Below are positions 35,399-44,584 of a stretch of 64,000 nt of DNA, one piece after another. The position numbers and the translations under genes were made by a program. This DNA comes from Sphingomonas sp. PP-CE-3A-406 (GTDB lineage: Bacteria > Pseudomonadota > Alphaproteobacteria > Sphingomonadales > Sphingomonadaceae): NCBI RefSeq assembly GCF_003688625.1, contig NZ_RCWY01000001.1, positions 682,001-746,000 of the forward strand, given 5' to 3'. Below the pieces are notes generated by a model, which saw nothing but the letters and a program-made list of their open reading frames with translations, had not been told where the DNA came from and did no database searches. Each line of letters begins with the position of its first letter. Within the stretch, counting starts at the first letter, position 1.

Positions 35399-37447
35399 TT
35401 AGGTGCCTAGGCCTTCGAGCAGGCCTGGCGTGAGGACCTGCGGGAGGACGGTAGGTTCGGCCGCGCCTGGTGCGTAGTATAGGTATAGCGGCACACCTGC
35501 CCGGTTGTGGGCTTGGATGAAGCGACCCATTACCGGGTCGCCATCGGTCCAGTCACCGATCAAGGCCGCCACCTTGTGCTTGGCAAAGGCATCGCGGACG
35601 CCGGTGGTGTCGATCGCCGCCTTCTCGTTGACCTTGCACGTCAGGCACCAGTCGGCGGTGAAGTACACGAACACCGGACGCTTCTCGGCGCGCAACGAGG
35701 CGAGCTTGGCCTCGGTGAACGCTTCGTCGCCAGCGGTCGCTACTTTTGCGGACACTGGCGGCGCGCGCGAGATCAATACCGCGCTGCCGACGAACACGAC
35801 GAGCAGCAGGATTTGCGCAACCATGCCGAACGACTTGCCGTTGCGCTGGCGCGAGCCGCCGATCCACAGCACCGCGCCGATCGCCAGCACCGCGACCAGC
35901 GCGAGCGTCAGCGTGTCCACCCCGGTCTGTCGCCCGAGCACCCAGCCGAGCGCGATCGCAGTCAGGAACATTGGCACCGACAGGATGTGTCGGAACGTCT
36001 CCATCCATGCGCCTGGCTTTGGCAGCCACCGCCGCCACGCAGGGATGAACCCGATCGCAAGGAACGGGAGCGACAAGCCGATCCCGAGCCCGCCGAACAC
36101 GGCGAGCGCCGCCGGCCACGGCAGCACCAGCGCCGCGCCGAGCGCAGCGCCCATGAACGGCCCGGTGCACGGAGTCGCGATGAATGCGGCCAGCGCGCCG
36201 GTCGCGAACGCGCCGCTTGCGCCGCTTTCGCCGGCAAACCGCGGTGTCGGGACCTCGAACAGCCCGGCGAGGTTAAACGCGATCGCGGTGCTCAGGAGCA
36301 GCAATGCGACGATCGCACCGGGATGCTGCAACTGGAACGCCCAACCGACTGCGGAACCGCCTGCGCGCAAGGCCAGGATCGCGCCACCGAGGCCGAGGCA
36401 CACTAGAACGACGCCTGCGGTGTAGGCCAGCGCCTCACCGCGCGCGTCCTTCTCGCTCGCGCCGCCGCGGGCGAGGCTGAGCGCCTTGAGGCTGAGGATC
36501 GGGAACACGCACGGCATGATGTTGAGGATCAGGCCTCCGAGCACTGCGCCCGCGAATGCGATCAGAGCCGTCAGCCAGAGACTCTCGCCGTTCGCGCTGG
36601 TCGCGCCGCCGCCAGCCGCTTCGGCCACCACACCTGGCGTCGCCTTGACGCCGAGCCCCTGCCCGTCGCCGATCCGGAGCACGCCCTCGATCGGTCCGTC
36701 AACCTTGGCGTTCGCGGCGACCTTGGTGCTGATCGTCAGTCGGTCGCCGTCACGCGCGACCGTCTGCGCCGCGCCATTCTCGATCGCGCCGGTGGTGACC
36801 GGGAAGAAATACGCCTTGTCGATCTTCGCGCCTGCGGGGAACGGCACCGCGATCCGCATTGTCCCGTTGCTCACGGCGTAGGTCCCGCCGGCATCGAGCG
36901 GCTTGGGGATCGCCTGACGCCAGCCCGCGAACGCGGCGGCCTGCGATGGCGCGCCATCACCGATCGTAAGGTCGAGCGAGAGCGCCTTCTCTTCGGGTAC
37001 GCAGATCGTCGCCGAGCAGACGAGGTAGCTCGTCTTCAGGCGGATGGGGAATTTCGACCCCGCCGCCAGCCCCGCCGGAACCTGGATCGTCACGAGCGGC
37101 GCATAGGGCGCCTCATAGACGTAGTTCATCAGGCCAGCGATCAGCAGCGTCGTCGGCACCGGCCATTCGGGCTCGCCCGCCTTCGCGCCCGTCGGCAAGG
37201 TCCAGTCGAAGGTCGCCGGAAAACCCGCATCGCCGGGGTTGCGCCAATAGCCGTGCCAGCCTGTTTCGGGCGTCGTCGCGAGTGCGATCGTCAGCGGGGC
37301 GCCGGCTTTCGGGTGATCGCTTTCTGCGACCAGCTTCATCATCAGATGCTGGCTGGAGCCGTTCAACGATTCCGCAAACGCGGGCGCACTTGCCAGCCCG
37401 CAGACGGCCAGCAAGACCGTCATGAGGACGCAACGTAATCCGCGCAT
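35399..37447 (-). CDS. DsbD/ScsB-like protein-disulfide reductase
   Basis: A 682-residue inner-membrane protein that moves electrons to the periplasm. It begins with a signal peptide (MRGLRCVLMTVLLAVCGLAS ending near APAFA). An N-terminal periplasmic domain (about residues 25-270) has TSYLVCSATICVPEEKA, with a Cys pair. Residues 280-560 are the eight-helix DsbD core (PFL-type helices such as IAFAGAVLGGLILNIMPCVFP with the electron-shuttle Cys). The C-terminal thioredoxin domain carries the C-L-T-C motif in FTADWCLTCKVNEKA. I chose the ATG at 37447 because AAGGA lies five bases upstream; starts at 37453 and 37468 are alternatives. Confidence 0.92.
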   Translation of the reverse strand: MRGLRCVLMTVLLAVCGLASAPAFAESLNGSSQHLMMKLVAESDHPKAGAPLTIALATTPETGWHGYWRNPGDAGFPATFDWTLPTGAKAGEPEWPVPTTLLIAGLMNYVYEAPYAPLVTIQVPAGLAAGSKFPIRLKTSYLVCSATICVPEEKALSLDLTIGDGAPSQAAAFAGWRQAIPKPLDAGGTYAVSNGTMRIAVPFPAGAKIDKAYFFPVTTGAIENGAAQTVARDGDRLTISTKVAANAKVDGPIEGVLRIGDGQGLGVKATPGVVAEAAGGGATSANGESLWLTALIAFAGAVLGGLILNIMPCVFPILSLKALSLARGGASEKDARGEALAYTAGVVLVCLGLGGAILALRAGGSAVGWAFQLQHPGAIVALLLLSTAIAFNLAGLFEVPTPRFAGESGASGAFATGALAAFIATPCTGPFMGAALGAALVLPWPAALAVFGGLGIGLSLPFLAIGFIPAWRRWLPKPGAWMETFRHILSVPMFLTAIALGWVLGRQTGVDTLTLALVAVLAIGAVLWIGGSRQRNGKSFGMVAQILLLVVFVGSAVLISRAPPVSAKVATAGDEAFTEAKLASLRAEKRPVFVYFTADWCLTCKVNEKAAIDTTGVRDAFAKHKVAALIGDWTDGDPVMGRFIQAHNRAGVPLYLYYAPGAAEPTVLPQVLTPGLLEGLGT

Positions 37448-37555
37448 GGCCATCCTTGTTTCGTTCATCGCGCAAAGCCATAGCGGTGACCTTGTCGTAT
37501 TGCACTTCAAAGCGACGGCTGCGCTTGATGGTCGTCGCTGACTAAAGGACTGTTC

Positions 37556-39184
37556 GTGAAAGCACTTATCGCCGCGTTCCTGCTGACTTCGGCCGCTTCA
37601 GTCTCTGCTCAGACGGCACCGCCCCCTGCATCGACCCCGACGACGCCGCCAAAACTGATCGTCGCGATCTCGGTCGACCAGTTCGCCGCCGACCTGTTCC
37701 AGCAGTATCGCAATCACTATACCGGTGGCTTCACGCGGCTGTTGAACGGCGCGGTGTTCCCGAGCGGGTATCAGAGCCACGCCGCGACCGAGACGTGCCC
37801 CGGCCACTCGACGATCCTTACCGGCATGCGGCCCGCGCATACCGGGATCATCGCCAACAACTGGATCGACCAGCGCGCCGGGCGCCCCGATAAGGTGGTC
37901 TATTGCTCGGAGGACGAGCGCGCACCGGGTAGCACGCACGAGAGCTATACCGTGTCCGACATGCACCTGAAGGTGCCGACGCTCGGCGAGATGATGAAGG
38001 CGCGCGATCCGCGGACGCGCTCGGTCTCGGTCGCGGGCAAGGATCGCGCGGCGGTGATGATGGGCGGCCACAAGGTCGACGAGCTCTGGTGGTGGGATGG
38101 CAAGACGTACGTTTCGTATGCGGGGCGCGCGGTACCGCCGGCGGTGCAGCGCACGCGCGACGCGGTCGCCGCGCTGATCGCCAAGCCGCAGGCGGCGCTC
38201 CCCCTGCCCGGCTATTGCGCAGGTGTGAACCATCCGATCGTGATCGCCGGCAAGACCTATGGCCAGGGTCGGTTCGAACGCGAGGCGGGCGATGCCAAGG
38301 GCTTCCGCGTTTCGCCGGCCTCGGACGCAGCAGTGTTCGCGATGGCGGCGGCACTGGTGCAGGACATGAAGCTCGGCAAGGGTCCGCAGACCGACATCAT
38401 CGATATCGGCGCGTCGGCGACCGATTACATCGGGCATACCTATGGCACGCAGGGCTCGGAGATGTGCATCCAGATGGCGCAACTCGACAAGACGCTAGGC
38501 GATTTCTTCAACGTGATGGACGAGACCGGGGTCGACTACGAAGTCGTGCTGACCGCGGATCACGGCGCGCACGATGCGACCGAACGCCAGCAGCAGCGCG
38601 CGATGCCGATGGAGGCGCACATGGACGAGAACGTGCTCGCCAAACAGGTGGGCACTGCGATCGCCAAGGACATGGGGCTGCCGGGTAGTGTGCTACTCGG
38701 GACCGAAGGCGACGTGTATATCGACGACACGCTGCCAGCGAAGACGCGGGCCAAGGTGCTTGCCGAGGCGCTGCGCCGCTATCGCGCGATGCCGCAGATC
38801 GCGGGCGCGTACTCCGCCGCCGAGATCATGGCGACGCCGATGGCGAAGTCCCCGCCGGAGACATGGACGCTGATCGAACGGGCGCGGGCGTCGTTCTATC
38901 CCGAGCGGTCGGGGCAAATGGTGGTGCTGCTCAAGCCGCGCGTGACGACGATCGTGTCGCCGGCGGGCGGCTATGTCGAGACGCACGGGTCGCCGTGGGA
39001 TTACGACCGCCGCGTGCCTATCCTGTTCTGGCGCAAGGGGATGACCGGGTTCGAGCAGCCGCTGTCGGTGGAGACGGTGGATATCGTGCCGACGTTGGCG
39101 GCGACGATCGGGTTGCCGGTGTCGGGGCTCGACGGGCGGTGCCTCGATCTCGATCCGGGGGCTGCAAGCACTTGCGCTAACTGA
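37556..39184 (+). CDS. Alkaline phosphatase PhoK-like
   Basis: A 542-residue secreted phosphatase of the alkaline phosphatase/NPP superfamily. The N-terminus MKALIAAFLLTSAASVSAQ is a signal peptide. The nucleophile Thr80 lies in HAATETCPGHSTILTG, the metal ligands are in DQFAADLF, ASATDYIGHTYG and TADHGAHD. The fold and length match the sphingomonad PhoK group, which are extracellular alkaline phosphatases. The GTG start is preceded by AAGGA seven bases upstream. The gene is divergent from the DsbD-like gene. Confidence 0.93.
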   Translation: MKALIAAFLLTSAASVSAQTAPPPASTPTTPPKLIVAISVDQFAADLFQQYRNHYTGGFTRLLNGAVFPSGYQSHAATETCPGHSTILTGMRPAHTGIIANNWIDQRAGRPDKVVYCSEDERAPGSTHESYTVSDMHLKVPTLGEMMKARDPRTRSVSVAGKDRAAVMMGGHKVDELWWWDGKTYVSYAGRAVPPAVQRTRDAVAALIAKPQAALPLPGYCAGVNHPIVIAGKTYGQGRFEREAGDAKGFRVSPASDAAVFAMAAALVQDMKLGKGPQTDIIDIGASATDYIGHTYGTQGSEMCIQMAQLDKTLGDFFNVMDETGVDYEVVLTADHGAHDATERQQQRAMPMEAHMDENVLAKQVGTAIAKDMGLPGSVLLGTEGDVYIDDTLPAKTRAKVLAEALRRYRAMPQIAGAYSAAEIMATPMAKSPPETWTLIERARASFYPERSGQMVVLLKPRVTTIVSPAGGYVETHGSPWDYDRRVPILFWRKGMTGFEQPLSVETVDIVPTLAATIGLPVSGLDGRCLDLDPGAASTCAN

Positions 39185-39210
39185 GGCGCGCTAAGCCTCG
39201 CAAAAAGAAC

Positions 39211-39264
39211 TGTTCTCCCGCGAAGGCGGGAGTCCAGTCTGGGCTACCGCCTTCGCGGAAGAAC
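39211..39264. repeat. Palindromic repeat, CCCGCGAAGGCGGG family
   Basis: Arms GTTCTCCCGCGAAGGCGGGA and CTACCGCCTTCGCGGAAGAAC around GTCCAGTCTGGG. It lies in the 126-base gap between two convergent genes (phosphatase and beta-helix), where nothing else is seen. Confidence 0.8.
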
Positions 39265-39310
39265 ACGCTTCTGGGTTGGAGCAATGGTGACGCATCCCGC
39301 GCGCGCGCCT

Positions 39311-40252
39311 TTACCGGGTCTCGAACGCCCGAAGACCCGCACCCAACCGGTTCGCGCCGATCGGGAGCTTGTCGTGGCTGAAGTCGATCAAGAAAGCGGG
39401 GTTGGTCGTATCCCCCGGCGACAGCCGCGCGTCGTTGTTCTCGACACGCAGCCCGGTCGACGGATAGGTCCGCGCCTCAGCCGCGACGACGATCATGCCG
39501 GAGTGGTTTTCCTTGTCCTTGCCCTGCACGAAGGTGTTGCGCGCGATCAGGCCGGTCGCGCCTTCGGGCAAGTCGATCATGTAGTTGGTCTTGTGCCCCG
39601 CGGTATCGTCGAAGCTGTTGTCGGTGATCGTGACCGTGGGGCTGCGCAGCTTGACGTAATGCCCGCCATTGCCGCGCTCGAACCGCGAATTGGTGACCGA
39701 AATGCTGCCCTTGTTGTCGAGGTAGATCGAATGCGCGCAGCTCGGCGACTGGTCGCACTGGCCAAGCCCCGAAAAGGTCGACCGGTCGATCGTGATCCGC
39801 TGGTTGGTCGGCTGACCGCCGAGAATTCCCTCCTGGCTGTTGAGGAACATGGAGTTCGTGACGGTGAGGTCGCCCGACTCTGTACGGATGCCGGCGCCGT
39901 TGCCGTCCGATACGCGGTAGCCGCGGAAGACAAGGCCATCGACCACCGACCCGTTGCCGCGCAGCACCAGCGCCGCCTTGTCCTCGCAGGCGACGCTGTC
40001 GAAGATCGCCTTGCCGGGCTGAACCGCCTTGAAGGTGATGTGGCCACCCTGCTGGATCGCGCACTGCCGATAGGTGCCGGGGGCGATCAGGATCGTCGCG
40101 GTCCCCATCCGGATCGACGTCACCGCCTCCTGCAACGTCGCGAACCCCTGTCCGTTGACGGTGAACGGCGCGGTGCCCTGAGCAAAGGCGGGCGCCCCGG
40201 CCGGCGCCGCCAGCAACGCCAGCAACGCCAGCGCAAACAACGATCGTCTCAT
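39311..40252 (-). CDS. Right-handed parallel beta-helix protein, secreted
   Basis: A 313-residue exported protein with signal peptide MRRSLFALALLALLAAPAGA, cut near PAFAQG. From about residue 40 to 290 it shows a repeating pattern of short beta strands (FKAVQPGKAIFDSV, VVDGLVFRGYRVSD, LTVTNSMFLNSQEG, ITIDRSTFSGLG, ISVTNSRFERGNGG, VTITDNSFDDTAGH), which suggests a right-handed beta-helix as in pectate lyases and polysaccharide-binding proteins. No catalytic motif is clear, so the role is unknown. AAAGGA lies six bases before the ATG. Confidence 0.88.
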   Translation of the reverse strand: MRRSLFALALLALLAAPAGAPAFAQGTAPFTVNGQGFATLQEAVTSIRMGTATILIAPGTYRQCAIQQGGHITFKAVQPGKAIFDSVACEDKAALVLRGNGSVVDGLVFRGYRVSDGNGAGIRTESGDLTVTNSMFLNSQEGILGGQPTNQRITIDRSTFSGLGQCDQSPSCAHSIYLDNKGSISVTNSRFERGNGGHYVKLRSPTVTITDNSFDDTAGHKTNYMIDLPEGATGLIARNTFVQGKDKENHSGMIVVAAEARTYPSTGLRVENNDARLSPGDTTNPAFLIDFSHDKLPIGANRLGAGLRAFETR

Positions 40253-40479
40253 GGGAAATCCTTTCGCGGGTACCGGCCCGCCCGGCGCACGGCACCGACG
40301 GTGACACACGGCGTATCAGGTCGCACCGCTTCATGTCAGCCGCTTTAGGTGTCCCGCAATGGCGCAGGCCCCGCGTGGTGGACCGCGACCATCAGCCGAT
40401 TGCCGCCGCACTCACGCGCGGATAGTGTGCGCCCGAAACGAAGCCGGCGGGGGGAACCGATCGGCGCCGGGGGATCTGC

Positions 40480-41688
40480 ATGCACGCCATGACGCCGACG
40501 GAGGTCTTCCTCCTCGCGATACTCATCATCTTTACCGTGCCGTATCTGGTGTGGCGCCTCGGCCGCACCGATTACTGGGCGCCACTGGTGGTGGTGCAGA
40601 TCTTCGGCGGCATCCTGCTGGGGCCGGGCGTACTCGGCGCGGCGTATCCTGATTATTACGCGACGGTCTTCACGCCCGCGACGCTCGGCTCGCTGAACGG
40701 GATCGCGTGGTGGGCGGTGATGATGTTCGTGTGGGTCGCCGGCATCGAACTCGATCTCGGCGAGGCATGGAAGCGGCGCGGCGAAACCGGCGTCACCGCA
40801 GGGCTTGCGCTCGTGGTGCCGCTGATCACGGGCAGCATCGCCGCGGTGCTGATGCTGCGCTACCCCGGCTGGCGCGGGCCGGACGGCGCGACGTGGCAGG
40901 TGGTGCTCGGCATCGGCATGGCATGCGCGGTCACCGCGCTGCCGATCCTCGTGCTGTTCCTCGAAAAGCTCGATGTGCTGCGTCAGCCGATCGGCCAACG
41001 GATCCTGCGCTATGCCAGCCTCGACGACATCGCGATCTGGGGCGTGCTCGCGCTGATCCTGCTCGATTGGGAGCGCGTCGGCCGGCAGGGCGGCTTCCTG
41101 GTCGGGTTCGCGATCGCCACATTTGTCGGGCGCAAGCTGATGACGCGGATCGAGGAACACGATCGCTGGTATGTCAGCCTGATCTGGCTCGCCGGCTGCG
41201 GGTTCGCGGCGGACTGGGCGGGACTGCACTTCATGGTCGGCGCGTTCCTGTCGGGCGCAGTGCTCGATTCGAAATGGTTCACGACCGCGAAGATGGACCA
41301 GTTCCGTCACTTCGGTCTGCTTGCGGTGATGCCGGTGTTCTTCCTGTCGACGGGCCTGAAGACGCAGTGGGCGGTCGGCGGCTATGCGGTGTTCGGCGCG
41401 GCGGCGTTGCTGCTGGTCGCGTCGGTCGGCGGCAAGCTGGCGGGCGTTCACGCCGCGGGGCGGATCCTGAAGTGGCGGCCAGGCGAGGCGTCGGCGATCG
41501 GCTGGCTGCTCCAGACCAAGGCGCTGATCATGATCATCTTCGTCAACATCCTGCTGGATAAGAAGATCATCACCAACGAGACGTTCACGGCGCTGCTGTT
41601 GATGGCGCTGGCGAGCACGATGCTGACGGTGCCGGTGGTTGCGCCAAAGCTGAAGAAGCTGGCGGGGCTGGTGGGGAAGAGCGGCTAG
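40480..41688 (+). CDS. Cation:proton antiporter (Na+/H+ exchanger family)
   Basis: A 402-residue membrane protein with about 12 hydrophobic helices (for example VFLLAILIIFTVPYLVWRLG, AWWAVMMFVWVAGIELDLG, LALVVPLITGSIAAVLML, GLLAVMPVFFLSTGL). It belongs to the monovalent cation:proton antiporter-2-like group and contains no TrkA-N or kinase domain. Substrate ions are not resolved. The upstream gap of 227 bases holds no clear promoter or other gene. An in-frame ATG at 40489 is a possible start. Confidence 0.9.
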   Translation: MHAMTPTEVFLLAILIIFTVPYLVWRLGRTDYWAPLVVVQIFGGILLGPGVLGAAYPDYYATVFTPATLGSLNGIAWWAVMMFVWVAGIELDLGEAWKRRGETGVTAGLALVVPLITGSIAAVLMLRYPGWRGPDGATWQVVLGIGMACAVTALPILVLFLEKLDVLRQPIGQRILRYASLDDIAIWGVLALILLDWERVGRQGGFLVGFAIATFVGRKLMTRIEEHDRWYVSLIWLAGCGFAADWAGLHFMVGAFLSGAVLDSKWFTTAKMDQFRHFGLLAVMPVFFLSTGLKTQWAVGGYAVFGAAALLLVASVGGKLAGVHAAGRILKWRPGEASAIGWLLQTKALIMIIFVNILLDKKIITNETFTALLLMALASTMLTVPVVAPKLKKLAGLVGKSG

Positions 41689-41700
41689 CAACGCCATGTC

Positions 41701-41781
41701 GTCATCCTGACGAAAGTCAGGACCCAGGGTTACGAACGCCGTCCAGCCTGGCTCTGGGTCCTGACTTTCGTCAGGATGACG
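41701..41781. repeat. Palindromic repeat, GTCATCCTGACGAAAGTCAG family (copy)
   Basis: Arms GTCATCCTGACGAAAGTCAG and CTGACTTTCGTCAGGATGAC. It fills the short gap between the convergent antiporter and pspF genes and may serve as a bidirectional terminator. Confidence 0.85.
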
Positions 41782-41794
41782 GGTGGTTGGCGGC

Positions 41795-42832
41795 TCAGGC
41801 CCCCGCGTTGAGCAGGTCGTGGCGTTTCAGGGCGTGGCGGAGTTGGTCGTAGCTCAGGCCTAGCGCCTCGGCGGTGGCGCGCTGGTTGAAGCGGTTTTCC
41901 GACAACGCGCGCGAGAGCAAATCGCGTTCGAAGCGCGACACGCGGGACTTGAAGTCCGAGGGACCTTCCTCACACGCGACGACCGGGTCTTCACCGTCCT
42001 CCGCTTCGATCGGTTGCGATGCCGCGGCCGCCGGCCTCGGCGCGGTCGATGCCCCCGGACGGTGTGGCGACTGAAACGGGTCGATCTCGATTGCGTCGAT
42101 CGGCCCCGCTTGTTCCCAGCGATACACCGCGCGCTCGACGACGTTGCGGAGTTCGCGGACGTTGCCCGGCCAGCGATACGCGATCAGCGCATCCATTGCC
42201 GCGGGGCCGAACCCCTCCCAGCGTTCGCGGCCCAGTTCGGACGCCATGCGCCGGCCAAAATGTTCGGCGAGTACCACCACGTCGCCGGTCCGCGCGCGCA
42301 GAGGCGGCAACGTCACCACCTCGAACGACAGCCGGTCGAGCAGGTCGGCGCGAAACTCGTGGCGGTCGACCTTGTCCGGCAAATGCTCGTTGGTCGCAGC
42401 CACGATCCGCACATCGACGCGCATCGGCCGCGACGAGCCGATCCGCGTGATCTCGCCATACTCGACCGCGCGCAGCAGCCGGTCCTGCGCCGCCATCGAC
42501 AGCGTGCCGAGTTCGTCGAGGAACAGCGTCCCGCCATCGGCCTCCTCGAACCGCCCTACCCGCGCCTTGGTCGCGCCGGTGAACGCACCCGCCTCGTGGC
42601 CGAACAACTCCGCCTCGATCAGCGTCTCGGGCAGCGCCGCGCAGTTCATGATCACCAGCGGCTGGTCCCACCGCGGCGACAGGCGATGGAGGCGTTCGGC
42701 GACCAGTTCCTTGCCCGTCCCGCGCTCGCCGATCACCAGTACCGGACGATCCAACGCCGCCGCCCGCGACGCGCGTTCCAACGCTGCCATGAACGTACCG
42801 GACTCGCCGATGACCTGGGTTGTTCGCTCCAT
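41795..42832 (-). CDS. pspF: Phage shock protein operon activator PspF
   Basis: A 345-residue sigma-54-dependent AAA+ activator without an N-terminal receiver domain, the layout of PspF. The Walker A GERGTGKE is near residue 38, the sigma-54 contact loop GAFTGA is in [14 protein letters not shown] near residue 82, the Walker [14 protein letters not shown] near 103, and the arginine finger region at 160-170. The C-terminus (about residues 300-345) has an HTH of the Fis type ([28 protein letters not shown]). In the absence of stress PspA should hold it inactive. It is divergent from the psp operon. Confidence 0.93.
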   Translation of the reverse strand: MERTTQVIGESGTFMAALERASRAAALDRPVLVIGERGTGKELVAERLHRLSPRWDQPLVIMNCAALPETLIEAELFGHEAGAFTGATKARVGRFEEADGGTLFLDELGTLSMAAQDRLLRAVEYGEITRIGSSRPMRVDVRIVAATNEHLPDKVDRHEFRADLLDRLSFEVVTLPPLRARTGDVVVLAEHFGRRMASELGRERWEGFGPAAMDALIAYRWPGNVRELRNVVERAVYRWEQAGPIDAIEIDPFQSPHRPGASTAPRPAAAASQPIEAEDGEDPVVACEEGPSDFKSRVSRFERDLLSRALSENRFNQRATAEALGLSYDQLRHALKRHDLLNAGA

Positions 42833-42931
42833 GGCGAAGATGTGGCGCGAATTCCCAACTCTTGGCAAGCTTGCGGTGCCACCCCGGCAGTCGAAATCGC
42901 GCAAACCCCTGCAAACCCAACATTTTCAAAA

Positions 42932-42948
42932 CTGGCACGAGAGATGCA
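42932..42948 (+). promoter_or_regulatory. Sigma-54 (-24/-12) promoter of the psp operon
   Basis: The sequence CTGGCACGAGAGATGCA has the -24 GG (42934-42935) and -12 GC (42946-42947) twelve bases apart, as required. The -24 box TGGCACG is a perfect consensus; the -12 box ATGCA differs from TTGCA by one base. It lies between divergent pspF and the psp genes, and the start of transcription is expected at about 42958, with an AAAGGGGA ribosome-binding site downstream. PspF sites would lie upstream in 42840-42925. Confidence 0.88.
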
Positions 42949-43004
42949 CAGCTTCAGGCAACCCGCCGAATAGCGGAACCAACCATCCTTAAAGGGGACC
43001 CACC

Positions 43005-43148
43005 ATGTTCAACACCACCATCGCCCGCACCGTCGCCGCCACCCTCTGCACCATCGTCGTCAGCGCAACCTGCGTCCTCGGCGCAGTCGGCCCCGCGATC
43101 GTAAACAACGCGGTCCCCGTTGCAGTTCACACCGCAATCGTGGCCTAA
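43005..43148 (+). CDS. Small 47-residue psp leader protein, membrane or exported
   Basis: A 47-residue protein starting MFNTTIARTVAATLCTIVVS with the remainder ATCVLGAVGPAIVNNAVPVAV-HTAIVA. The N-terminal 30 residues are hydrophobic and resemble a signal peptide or one membrane segment, with a Cys at position 15 and another at 23. A strong AAAGGGGA ribosome-binding site is eight bases upstream. It lies first in the psp operon, 57 bases after the sigma-54 promoter and 52 bases before pspA. I know no family for it. It is below the size of usual gene calls; operon context is the main support. Confidence 0.7.
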   Translation: MFNTTIARTVAATLCTIVVSATCVLGAVGPAIVNNAVPVAVHTAIVA

Positions 43149-43200
43149 TACCCCGACGGCTCGCCAAGAGCCTCGGGCCGACCCCTGGAGTAGGATTTAC

Positions 43201-43866
43201 ATGGGCATCTTTTCCCGCACCCGCGACATCGTCGCCGCCAACTTCGCCGATCTCATCGAGAAGGCCGAAGATCCGTCGAAGATGATCCGCATGATCATCC
43301 TCGAGATGGAGGAGACCCTGGTCGAGGTTCGCGCCTCCGCTGCGCGCACCATCGCCGACCAGAAGGAGATGCGCCGCCATATCTCGAAGCTGGAGCAGCT
43401 CCAGGACAACTGGACCGAGAAGGCCGAGCTGGCGCTGAGCAAGGACCGTGAGGACCTCGCCAAGGCCGCGCTCGTGGAACGCCAGAAGGCGTTCGACATG
43501 GCCGAGCAGTTGAAGGCCGAGGTCGGCGTGCTCGACGATGCGCTTCGGGCTTCTGAGGAGGACATCGCCAAGCTCCAGACCAAGCTCCGCGAGGCACGCA
43601 CCAAGCAGAACGCGGTGCAGACCCGGCTGGAGAGCGCGAACAACCGCACCCGCCTGCGTGAGATGTACAACGGTCCGAAGACGCACGAGGCGTTCAGCCG
43701 CTTCGACATTCTCGACCGCCGCGTCGACGAGGCCGAGGGCCGCGCGGATGCGATGGGGCTCGGGGTCGTCAAGACGCTCGAAGAGGAAATCGCCGAGTTG
43801 CGCAGCAACGACAAGGTCGATGCCCAGCTCGCCGCGCTGAAAGCGCGCCTGAAGAAGGACGACTGA
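43201..43866 (+). CDS. pspA: Phage shock protein A
   Basis: PspA, 221 residues, is a peripheral membrane protein of the PspA/IM30 (ESCRT-III-like) family. It binds PspF in unstressed cells and stabilises the membrane under stress. The start MGIFSRTRDIVAANFADLIEKAEDP is the amphipathic helix 0 and hairpin, followed by long coiled-coil helices (residues 30-220). The last part includes TLEEEIAELRSNDKVDAQ, in which the EI-x-x-LR theme of the later small proteins is also present. It lies in a sigma-54 operon with pspB and pspC. Confidence 0.97.
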   Translation: MGIFSRTRDIVAANFADLIEKAEDPSKMIRMIILEMEETLVEVRASAARTIADQKEMRRHISKLEQLQDNWTEKAELALSKDREDLAKAALVERQKAFDMAEQLKAEVGVLDDALRASEEDIAKLQTKLREARTKQNAVQTRLESANNRTRLREMYNGPKTHEAFSRFDILDRRVDEAEGRADAMGLGVVKTLEEEIAELRSNDKVDAQLAALKARLKKDD

Positions 43867-43867
43867 G

Positions 43868-44167
43868 ATGGACGATTTCATGCCAGTTCTGGTCTGCGGC
43901 ATTCTCTTCATCGGGCTGCCGTGGGTGATCCTGCACTACATCACCAAGTGGAAGCAGGCGCCGCGGATCACTGAAGAGGACGAACGGTTGCTCGACGAGA
44001 TGCAGGCGCTCGCACGTCGCCTCGAAGACCGCGTGATGACCGTCGAACGGATCATCGCCGCCGATAACCCCGACTGGAAGCCAGGCCTCGGCACAACGCA
44101 GTCGCCGTATCTTTCGGATCGTCAGTCCGAACGCCCATTGGATCGCCCCCTCGATCGGAGGAACTGA
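43868..44167 (+). CDS. pspB: Phage shock protein B
   Basis: PspB, 99 residues, is a membrane partner of PspC that relays the stress signal to PspA. It has one N-terminal membrane segment (about residues 5-25, MPVLVCGILFIGLPWVILHYI) and a cytoplasmic coil (about residues 40-66, LLDEMQALARRLEDRVMTVERI). The tail (residues 70-99) is Arg/Asp/Pro-rich. Its ATG follows the pspA stop by one base. The coil motif ARRLEDRVMTVERII recurs in the five small proteins downstream. Confidence 0.93.
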   Translation: MDDFMPVLVCGILFIGLPWVILHYITKWKQAPRITEEDERLLDEMQALARRLEDRVMTVERIIAADNPDWKPGLGTTQSPYLSDRQSERPLDRPLDRRN

Positions 44168-44168
44168 A

Positions 44169-44552
44169 ATGTCTGGCAGCCGCACACAGTTTTACCTCGA
44201 TAAACAGAATGCCAAGTGGAAGGGCGTCTGCGCGGGGATTGCCGACTATACCGGCATCGATGCGCTCTTCGTCCGGGTCGGGATGGTCGTCCTCACGCTC
44301 GCCGGGGGCTTTCCCTGGACGCTGCTGGCCTATTGGATGGTCGCATGGATGGGACACGCCAAGCCGATCGGCCTGTACGAGACGCCCGATGACGCGAAGT
44401 TCTGGCAGGGCGTCCGCTCGAACCCGAAGCGCTCGACCGCCGAGGTGCGCAGCAAGTTCCGCGACATCGATCGCCGCCTTGCCGACATCGAGACACACTA
44501 TACCAGCCGCTCCAGCAACAGCCTCGCGGCAGAGATCGACAGCCTGCGCTGA
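44169..44552 (+). CDS. pspC: Phage shock protein C
   Basis: PspC, 127 residues, contains the PspC membrane domain at about residues 8-65 (FYLDKQNAKWKGVCAGIADY, FVRVGMVVLTLAGGFPWTLLAYWM). It senses envelope stress together with PspB. The C-terminal 45 residues form a soluble helix with SKFRDIDRRLADIETHYTS and end AAEIDSLR, which matches the motif ending of the small proteins encoded next. Overlap or near overlap with pspB (one base gap) indicates the same operon. Confidence 0.93.
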   Translation: MSGSRTQFYLDKQNAKWKGVCAGIADYTGIDALFVRVGMVVLTLAGGFPWTLLAYWMVAWMGHAKPIGLYETPDDAKFWQGVRSNPKRSTAEVRSKFRDIDRRLADIETHYTSRSSNSLAAEIDSLR

Positions 44553-44584
44553 GACGCGGCGTCGATCCAAAAGGGGGAAATACC

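Noticed and set aside
24727..39264. CRISPR array from repeated palindromes
   Set aside because: Copies are far apart, there are no regular spacers, and arms are paired rather than direct repeats.
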